Shown: positions 56,069 through 64,000 of the stretch, in pieces
How positions within the stretch are numbered: the stretch's first letter is position 1
Layout of the letters: every line of letters starts with the position of its first letter
Assembly (NCBI GenBank): GCA_004352715.1
Contig: SCFE01000023.1
Location: 2,450,796 to 2,514,795 of the forward strand
DNA length: 64,000 bases
DNA from: Hofstenia miamia
Taxonomy: Eukaryota > Xenacoelomorpha > Acoela
Direction of reading: 5' to 3'
The notes under the pieces: model-generated
The model's input: the letters and a program-made list of their open reading frames with translations, nothing else
Database searches by the model: none
What the model was told of the DNA's origin: nothing
Made by a program: the position numbers and the translations under genes

Positions 56069-57030
56069 ATTTAATAAACATACGTGGTAAAACCCACATA
56101 TGTGTTTAAAACAAGACAAAAATGTAATTTATTCTACACTTTGCTTATAATGATCATATATCATACTATTAAATTTGTCTATTGTGTTAGTTTATCATCA
56201 TTGTTGTTGAGGGAATTCTGTAGGAAATAAACGCAATGTGTATTTACACATGAATTTCAAACGGTAGCATCTAAAGTAATGGTTGATATACAAGTCAAAT
56301 GAGATGACATTCACAATATAAAACACATGATAAATAAAATTTTAAATGGTAGTACATATATGGTCCTCTTTAAATAAAAAAATATTGCTCATAATTAGTC
56401 GTAACCATAAAGCTGAAATGAAAAAAGTAAATCCCCTTCATTCAAGAAGTAGAAGGAATTTGAAAATGTTTATATAAATTGATTTTTTTAAAATTACAGA
56501 CATTTTGTTTTTGCCATAAAATGCTGGAAACCCTATACATCTCATCAACTAAGTTAAATAAGTGTAATATTAGATGCATGTTATGTATAATAATATAATT
56601 AGGGTGAATTTTCCATGTCTATAGACTTACATTTTTTTTCGACGTCAATCCTTTGTTTCAGTACTGATATACATTTAATTTTTCAATATGTATGCAAGAA
56701 ATCAACCAATAAAATTAGTTAAAAACATTGTAAATAAACTGAATATTGTGTTAAAATTTTAGATAGTTTTTCATCAGTGAACAAAATGAAAATTTCATGA
56801 TGTTATTAGTATAAACTTTCAAGAACAAGTAAGAAAAACGTTAATGCACAAAAATACGAGTTATCGTATTGTAAATTCAGATTTTATTTTATACAGATTT
56901 TATTTATAAAAATAAATATTTTAATACGTTGAATACAATCAATGTTTAACAAAGGTTTGAATTGTTTCACAGAAAGTACATGTGGTTCAAAAAATGATAT
57001 ATTTATTAGTCTTTACATAATAAAAATTTG
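56069..57030. repeat. First copy of a 963-bp block ending at a single N (includes mariner end M4)
   Basis: Sub-block A (56069-56339, 271 bp) recurs at 57032-57302, and sub-block B (56339-57030, 692 bp) recurs at 57824-58515, both almost without change. B ends exactly at the lone N at 57031. B starts inside mariner copy M4, whose terminus is ...GGAAACCCTA at 56535. The second copy has 521 bp (57303-57823) between A and B that is absent here. Confidence 0.93.
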
Positions 57031-57031
57031 N

Positions 57032-58515
57032 ATTTAATAAACATACGTGGTAAAACCCACATATGTGTTTAAAACAAGACAAAAATGTAATTTATTCTAC
57101 CCTTTGCTTATAATGATCATATATCATACTATTAAATTTGTCTATTGTGTTAGTTTATCATCATTGTTGTTGAGGGAATTCTGTAGGAAATAAACGCAAT
57201 GTGTATTTACACATGAATTTCAAACGGTAGCATCTAAAGTAATGGTTGATATACAAGTCAAATGAGATGACATTCACAATATAAAACACATGATAAATAA
57301 AAGTTTAAATATATTCAATTAAAAATGTTTATTAACAAATAAACGACGTTTCTATAAAGTATATAATTAATTTAACATCGGGCAGTAAATTCGCAGCAAT
57401 TCATTAAAATAAAATTATGTTTTCAAAATAAATATCTGTAAAACTAACTAGAGATAATATTGTAAAAAAAGCGTTAAGAATCAAAAACAATATCTGAGAT
57501 ATAATTATAAAAATAGCTTACCAAAAAGTTTCGACCATGTATTCTGCTATTGAGGTAACCCAAAAATCAAAATCAACTGGTGAAAGATTGGGTGAATACA
57601 CCGCCCATACAAATTCCCTCTGCGTGAAATTGCCCGTTCAAGAAACTTCGAGTTGAGAAGCTGGAGAGTTTGATGCACAGTATGTTGCCTCGCTCCATCT
57701 TCCTGTTGTTGATGACAATTTTCGCCTTGTTTTGAGCTGAGGAATTAAGTAATCAGTCAACATGCATGATCGTAAACCTGAGTGGTTATTAAGGTTGGAA
57801 TGCAAATGTTTGATATTACTGTCATTTTAAATGGTAGTACATATATGGTCCTCTTTAAATAAAAAAATATTGCTCATAATTAGTCGTAACCATAAAGCTG
57901 AAATGAAAAAAGTAAATCCCCTTCATTCAAGAAGTAGAAGGAATTTGAAAATGTTTATATAAATTGATTTTTTTAAAATTACAGACATTTTGTTTTTGCC
58001 ATAAAATGCTGGAAACCCTATACATCTCATCAACTAAGTTAAATAAGTGTAATATTAGATGCATGTTATGTATAATAATATAATTAGGGTGAATTTTCCA
58101 TGTCTATAGACTTACATGTTTTTTCGACGTCAATCCTTTGTTTCAGTACTGATATACATTTAATTTTTCAATATGTATGCCAGAAATCAACAAATCAAAT
58201 TAGTTAAAAACATTGTAAATAAACTGAATATTGTGTTAAAATTTTAGATAGTTTTTCATCAGTGAACAAAATGAAAATTTCATGATGTTATTAGTATAAA
58301 CTTTCAAGAATGAGTAAGAAAAACGTTAATGCACAAAAATACGAGTTATCGTATTGTAAATTCAGATTTTATTTTATACAGATTTTATTTATAAAAATAA
58401 ATATTTTAATACGTTGAATACAATCAATGTTTAACAAAGGTTTGAATTGTTTCACAGAAAGTACATGTGGTTCAAAAAATGATATATTTATTAGTCTTTA
58501 CATAATAAAAATTTG
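57032..58515. repeat. Second copy of the block, with 521-bp extra segment
   Basis: Direct repeat of 56069-57030 plus the segment 57303-57823, which holds the internal part of mariner copy M3. The same mariner truncation and both flanks occur at 31965-32530, so the Y copies at 32 and 57 kb share one ancestral mariner insertion. Confidence 0.93.
57529..58020 (-). mobile_element. Truncated mariner copy M3 (transposase fragment)
   Basis: Same breakpoint (GTTTCGACC next to the splice-donor-like GGTAAG on the minus strand) and same outer flank (TACATCTCATCAAC) as M2. A 9-bp deletion near 57705 and other changes break the transposase frame. The terminus is ...GGAAACCCTA, mutated from GGACACCCTA. 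Confidence 0.8.
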
Positions 58516-59794
58516 CTTGCTTTCCCAAATAGTATTAAACATTTATGAGATGCCAAAGAAAAGAACAAAATCTCACAACAAATAAATACCTCGGCTTGAC
58601 ACAAAGTGCATTAACGTAAAAAATTATCATTTTTCTTGCTTTTCAAAATAATAAATTGTATGAATTTTCAAACGCTCATGAGATGTAGAATTCTGAGAAA
58701 ATTAGATAATAACACACGTATTGTATAAACCTTAAAAAAAGGAAATGAAAATCGTTGATAATATTATTCCTAACATGTGCATTTATGTATTGATCTACAA
58801 AGTGGAAAATGAAACTTCAAATTTCTAAACTAAAAACAAAACGCTTTCAATGATATACACAACTTTACAATGTTAAAAAACGTTAACATTCGCATTTTTC
58901 TTCAGTCAATTAGTAAAATTTGATAATCGCAAATGAATACATAGCGCTATTTCAAAAACGAATCAATTAGATGTCATGAAACTCGCAAAACATTCTTAAT
59001 TACAAAAAGACTAACACATTTTCATAAAAAATACATTTACGCAAAATGACTAAATTGATTGATTTTACAAAACACATAGTCGTACACAGTTTGCATGAAA
59101 AGAAGTAAATTTTTAAATTGAAAATTAATATCAAAGCTATATAAAATAAATTTAAGTATACATATAGTACTTAAAATATACTTGTAATTGTGTATGAGAT
59201 TATAAAAACACAACAGCAATCGTTAAATGATTTAAACTACATTTTCTAAATATAGAAATATATAGCTTACATTACAATTATCAGAAACTAATAAAATGAA
59301 ATAAATACTTTTTCAAGGCGATTTACTCATTGTATTCAAATATAAAATATATATCTCGCAATATGCAATTAGGAAAACCTAATTTTAACTTAATTTCCCT
59401 ATTAAATGTTTTAAAATCATATAGAGATTGAGAATTTTTAAAAATAAATCTGATCTTGTTAGAGTTGCTAAAGCATAGCATTGGAGAGAATGCCAATATA
59501 TTTCGGATTTCCAAGTATTTTTCTTCTATTTGAGAGTCTAAAATATGTATATTTTTACTAGATTTAGTTCCAATTTTTGATGTATTGCTACGGGTTTTAA
59601 TACATCTTCTACTTTTCCTTTGTTATGATTTCACTAGTACATGTTTTAACACAATTGACAAATATTCGTTTTGCATTAAAAGCAAGGAAAATTTATATGA
59701 TTCTTTAAATATTCCTTTAAATTTAAAGCAAAATAGAAATGGACATCACTGGTTCTACATATTAAAGTTAATGTTATAGTATCAAAAACCTACT
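58516..59794. mobile_element. Distal part of element Y, similar to 33.57-34.05 kb
   Basis: Patches such as 58885-58980, 59065-59090, 59200-59300 and 59475-59540 match 33575-34000 in order, with insertions or deletions between them. No protein is recognised; the 64-codon ORF at 59585-59779 is AT-driven. The Y copy ends before the Z2 terminus at about 59795. Confidence 0.55.
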
Positions 59795-59971
59795 TTTTGC
59801 AATCAATGGCCCATTATTGGCTCACCAATTACCCAATTTTGGCCCAGTAATGGATAAAGTTTGGCAAACATTGTTGGGCCAAAATGGGCCACTGGTCGTT
59901 TACCACCAATGGCCAATAATGGCACCAACAATAGCCCATTATTGGACCAATAATGGAATGTTTCCTGGGAT

Positions 59972-61040
59972 ATAATTCCTGTTTGACTTTTTGCAGAATT
60001 TCAAATAATTCCTTACAGATGTATTAGATATTATGTTTTGCGATTTCTGTCTAACTGCCGTGAGGCATATTTAGTACATAACGAATTTATAACATGTAAT
60101 TTAATGTTTCTAAGTTTATAGTTCATGTTCTAATCATTACATTATTTTTCCAATGTATTAGGTACCTTTATTTAAATGTCTATACTGTACTGTTAGAATA
60201 GCATACATTTAATTAGAATAAGTAAACCTTATATCGAAAATTCTTCAAAAATATAGTTTTTTGTTTTTCACTGTTTACTTCTAATAAATATGTATGTTTT
60301 GGTGTTTATTTTTGAGACACATTACATTAGTGGAAGATCATAATAAGTTTATATAAAACCAGGATCCATCCTTTTATTTTAGAAATCTGGCATAAAAGTT
60401 GTATTTTTCCAACATTTGCAGCAGAGATGGAATCGTATCCAAAATTTTAGAATCCGATCCGAATTTTTAAAAAAAATTAATTTTCGAACTGAAACGGATG
60501 CGAATATAAATAAGTATTCTAAAAATAAATAAACATGGACTTAAAATATATTTATGTTCATTTCAAATTCTAATTGAAAAGTTTAAGTGCTTCAACATTG
60601 TCTTCTTGAAATAAAATATGTACAGATAGGATATATCGAAGAGGACATTGCCGGGCTTGGACCGAGGTATTGGTAAAATGGGACAACTTACGCAATAGTG
60701 CAGGTAAATCAACTCAAATGTAAGGAATCCTATATAGATTAAAAGCAATGTGTTGTAAAATCAATGTTAAACTTTCAAATATTACAATAGTATCAAATAC
60801 TCTTCTAATACTACAATTTAAGGCAAACTAAAAAATTCAAGAAATGTTTTTGTCAACGATAAAGTGGGCCTAAAATGTTCTGTCAATTTCCATCTATGTT
60901 TGAAATAGGTTGCTTCTTTATCTGTAATTGTCCTCCCACAAGAAGCAAATCCGTTTCTGATTAGTATGACTTTGATTATGAATGGAAATTGATAATTGCT
61001 TTGCCAAAACTCCAAAAAATTAATTTCTTTGCTTATTTCT
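59972..61040. other. AT-rich DNA, no gene recognised
   Basis: Short ORFs only. A run of AATCCGATCCGAA-like words at about 60425-60500 may be a degenerate simple repeat. Confidence 0.4.
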
Positions 61041-61388
61041 AAGCTTTGTAGTAATAATAATAATAATAATCAATGACTTTATTTAGCCGCTGAAGGCATA
61101 CACAACAAAAAAATAAAAACAAGTCAAGTTTTACGGCAGCGAGGACAGTCACAGGAAATGAATTAGGAGCAAATGGAAGAGTAGGCGAAGTTGGGGAAGG
61201 GCTCAGCAAAGAGGAAAGCCATCAAAGATTTCTTGAAGCTCGGTGGCGGGGAAAAGAAATCAATCGCTGTTGGAGGGTTGCGAGACAAGATGTAATTAGC
61301 AGCAGTACAAGCACGATTGAAAAACGAGTGAAGGGTGCGATGTTTCTTTGTACGACGAATGGAGAAGGTGACAACATCATCAGAGCGA
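61041..61388 (-). mobile_element. LINE 3' end with (ATT)n tail, cut by a gap
   Basis: Minus strand from 61388: RSDDVVTFSIRRTKKHRTLH, then SFFNRACTAANYILSRNPP and a stop at 61163, a C-terminal tail that I associate with non-LTR RTs. The 3' UTR ends GCGGCTAAATAAAGTCATTG followed by (ATT)n at 61051-61072. The upstream RT would be inside the gap at 61389-62388. Any single ORF drawn across that gap is false, because piggyBac lies on the other side. Confidence 0.6.
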
Positions 61389-62388
61389 NNNNNNNNNNNN
61401 NNNNNNNNNNNNNNNNNNNNNNNNNNNNNNNNNNNNNNNNNNNNNNNNNNNNNNNNNNNNNNNNNNNNNNNNNNNNNNNNNNNNNNNNNNNNNNNNNNNN
61501 NNNNNNNNNNNNNNNNNNNNNNNNNNNNNNNNNNNNNNNNNNNNNNNNNNNNNNNNNNNNNNNNNNNNNNNNNNNNNNNNNNNNNNNNNNNNNNNNNNNN
61601 NNNNNNNNNNNNNNNNNNNNNNNNNNNNNNNNNNNNNNNNNNNNNNNNNNNNNNNNNNNNNNNNNNNNNNNNNNNNNNNNNNNNNNNNNNNNNNNNNNNN
61701 NNNNNNNNNNNNNNNNNNNNNNNNNNNNNNNNNNNNNNNNNNNNNNNNNNNNNNNNNNNNNNNNNNNNNNNNNNNNNNNNNNNNNNNNNNNNNNNNNNNN
61801 NNNNNNNNNNNNNNNNNNNNNNNNNNNNNNNNNNNNNNNNNNNNNNNNNNNNNNNNNNNNNNNNNNNNNNNNNNNNNNNNNNNNNNNNNNNNNNNNNNNN
61901 NNNNNNNNNNNNNNNNNNNNNNNNNNNNNNNNNNNNNNNNNNNNNNNNNNNNNNNNNNNNNNNNNNNNNNNNNNNNNNNNNNNNNNNNNNNNNNNNNNNN
62001 NNNNNNNNNNNNNNNNNNNNNNNNNNNNNNNNNNNNNNNNNNNNNNNNNNNNNNNNNNNNNNNNNNNNNNNNNNNNNNNNNNNNNNNNNNNNNNNNNNNN
62101 NNNNNNNNNNNNNNNNNNNNNNNNNNNNNNNNNNNNNNNNNNNNNNNNNNNNNNNNNNNNNNNNNNNNNNNNNNNNNNNNNNNNNNNNNNNNNNNNNNNN
62201 NNNNNNNNNNNNNNNNNNNNNNNNNNNNNNNNNNNNNNNNNNNNNNNNNNNNNNNNNNNNNNNNNNNNNNNNNNNNNNNNNNNNNNNNNNNNNNNNNNNN
62301 NNNNNNNNNNNNNNNNNNNNNNNNNNNNNNNNNNNNNNNNNNNNNNNNNNNNNNNNNNNNNNNNNNNNNNNNNNNNNNNNNNNNNNNN
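61389..62388. other. Assembly gap of exactly 1000 N
   Basis: Separates LINE sequence from piggyBac sequence. The C-terminal part of the transposase and the upstream part of the LINE are both missing. Confidence 0.99.
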
Positions 62389-63840
62389 AGGTTATGTTGT
62401 GCAAGAAGGTACAGTGGCGGCGATAGAGTAACCATCCATTTACAAGCCCAAGATTGATAGTCAAGAAGATCCTTTTATACCATTTCCTACCTTTGTGATC
62501 TGTTCTGTACATGCTCATCAGCATGTCAAAGAGGTCCACGCCACCCATGTGCTTATTATATTCTTCAGTGTGTTGCTTTTTTGATTTGTCATAGCGCTTG
62601 GTTTTCAAAAAGTGGTTCTACAGAAACATGTGTAGATGATAGTTGAACCGTTTTATTGTCCTACCATCTGACAACAGATATGCCTGAATTAGCATCAACC
62701 ATGCTGTCTGAGAAACCCCTTCCTTCTTGTTCAGACAAAAGTGAACATCCTCGTAGACGATTCCCACGAATAGTGCCAAACGACCAAATTCCATCAGATT
62801 TCAGTGCCAACTGCAACTCAAGAAAATTAAAGTAGTTGTCAAAATATATGATGTGATTCTTGTTTTTGGTGAGGGCTTTGCATAATTTCAAAACTGTGTC
62901 CCCTGAAACAAAACCACATGATTGGGCTAACTGAGGTTTACCATCATATAATAAGAAATCATGAATAATACCATCTTGACTATTTTAAGAAAGCACTTTG
63001 AAACCCCACTGCTTTGGTTTCTTAAGGAGATATTGTTGTGAAACACTCTTTCCTTTAAAAGGTATTGTTTGCTCATCAATACTTTGTTGCTGGGTGGGCC
63101 TAATCTTCATATAAGTTGAATGATGAATCTCCAAAAAGTGTGAATTTTAAACATGTGGTCATATTCTGGATCATCTCTGTTCCTAACTACATTAGTATTG
63201 TCAGCAAAATGTAAATGATTCATATCAGTGAATCTATTTCTTGACATATAATCTGACACAACTGGCAGTTGAAAATCTGAAGACGAATATATTGTGTACC
63301 TTGGGTACCCTGTAAGCCCATTCTCATTAGACTACCTAAATACATCTCAATTTCATGCCTTGTTGTGTTGAATGTAACATCTTCTTGTGTGGAATATAGA
63401 TTTGCCTGTTCAACTATTAGATCAATTAATGGATTCTCCCAAAATTGCTGATAGTACCAGATTGGTTCATTTAATTCTTCAGCAAAGTTTGGTTCTTCTG
63501 TCTCATAAGAGAGATTTACATATGGTTGTCTTGTTGACTTTTTCCATTTAAAATTCTGATGAAATGTAGTTTTGCTTTTACACTGATTATTATGGACTCT
63601 TTAGTTATTCAAAGGCTGGACTGAATTTGTATTTTTGTCATATTCTGAGTCTGATTCAGTTTCTGAACATGAAATGTCATCAGCTACATAATCATCACCT
63701 TCTTCAGAATCTGTTTCAGGTTCAGAAATATTGGCATCTGGTAGTAGTACTAACTCCATCAAGTGTCCATGCTTGTCACTGCTAACTTCAGGCACTATGT
63801 CTTTAGTGTGTTTCCCTGAATTTCAGTCAACATAGCTTTA
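62389..63840 (-). pseudogene. piggyBac (PGBD-like) transposase pseudogene
   Basis: Minus-strand transposase in several frames. Acidic N-terminal region at 63795-63601 (EPETDSEEGDDYVADDIS and following), typical of PGBD proteins. NEPIWYYQQFWENPLIDLIV (about 63405-63465) and MYLGSLMRMGLQG (about 63320-63350) match the DDE_Tnp_1_7 start. IDEQTIPF (about 63057-63080) carries the first catalytic Asp, YFDNYF (about 62830-62845) the second, and HMGGVDLFD (about 62525-62550) the third, followed by YKRIFLTINLGLVNGWLLYR. All three catalytic Asp remain, but stops and frameshifts separate them, and the C-terminal Cys-rich domain would lie in the gap. TTAA-flanked termini were not seen. A recognisable but dead copy. 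Confidence 0.88.
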
Positions 63841-64000
63841 TGTGCCTCTTCCATATTAACATGAACAGCCTAATTTTTACTTTTACTTTTTCAAGAGGCA
63901 GCAGCCCATTGGAATCACTTAACACAGTTTATAGAAATCTTCCCATTTACTATATGGTAAATGTAGGGTGAAAAAATTGCTTGGTTATACATATATCCAG
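63841..64000. other. Upstream flank of the piggyBac relic
   Basis: No ORF. The 5' terminal repeat of the element, if present, is not recognisable within the window. Confidence 0.4.

Larger units (their letters stand above)
52964..59969. mobile_element. Element Z2: palindrome-rich element carrying nested insertions
   Basis: Left end CCCAGGAAACAACCATCATT (from 52964) and right end, read inward, CCCAGGAAACATTCCATTAT (to 59969) are matching terminal inverted repeats, each flanked by AT (52962-52963, 59970-59971). Both ends carry tandem variants of CCATTATTGGCC. The left body (52964-53450, 53742-53875, 55245-55310) is colinear with the reverse complement of Z1. The remainder is filled with younger insertions. 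That both ends belong to one copy is an inference from orientation and similarity. Confidence 0.6.

Overview
This 64 kb window reads as AT-rich, intron-era animal DNA from a gapped draft scaffold. The best guess is a marine or other aquatic invertebrate; the sequence does not fix the phylum. The support is the mix of mobile elements: Polinton/adinto-like virus remains of the F54H12.2/F54H12.3 type, piggyBac, several hAT families, a PIF/Harbinger-like element, Tc1/mariner, at least six non-LTR retrotransposon remnants and a Ty3/gypsy relic. GT-AG introns and AT microsatellites fit too, and there is no sign of operons or prokaryotic genes. Five 1000-N gaps, several smaller N runs and three single-N positions break the window, and every long ORF that crosses an N run is an artefact.

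Layout. 0-5.5 kb: Ty3/gypsy integrase relic, a decayed Polinton-like capsid/integrase block on the minus strand, and a non-LTR reverse transcriptase (RT) relic. 5.5-18 kb: ends of a large element I call Y, a 31-bp minisatellite, one arm of a dispersed inverted duplication (R, 9.35-10.86 kb), a complete hAT MITE with perfect 8-bp target duplication (12.8 kb), another RT relic, and a palindrome-rich element (Z1, 15.9-16.95 kb). 18-28 kb: the quietest part and the only place with candidate host coding sequence. The best is a small cysteine-rich, probably single-pass membrane protein on the minus strand (24.1-24.5 kb), with two weaker candidate exons on the same strand. 28.8-37 kb: a 1.33-kb inverted repeat around about 5 kb of mariner-containing repeats. 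37-41 kb: BED-finger hAT transposase pseudogene, a 5'-truncated LINE with its tail, one unassigned ORF and a second hAT MITE. 42-50 kb: the other R arm, four LINE 3' pieces, microsatellites and an ORF interrupted by a MITE. 53-60 kb: a nest of elements (Z2 containing a hAT MITE, a Harbinger-like element and Y). 61-64 kb: LINE 3' end and a broken piggyBac transposase.

No conventional pathway or multigene host system is visible. The most interesting signals are: (1) a conserved promoter-like module (two CCAAT/NF-Y sites 42 bp apart, a DR1-type site and a full CRE) at the ends of element Y; (2) the long inverted repeats; (3) the datable nesting order in Z2; (4) the cysteine-rich membrane protein; (5) duplications that end exactly at single-N joins or flank small gaps, which look like unmerged haplotypes or assembly overlaps rather than biology.
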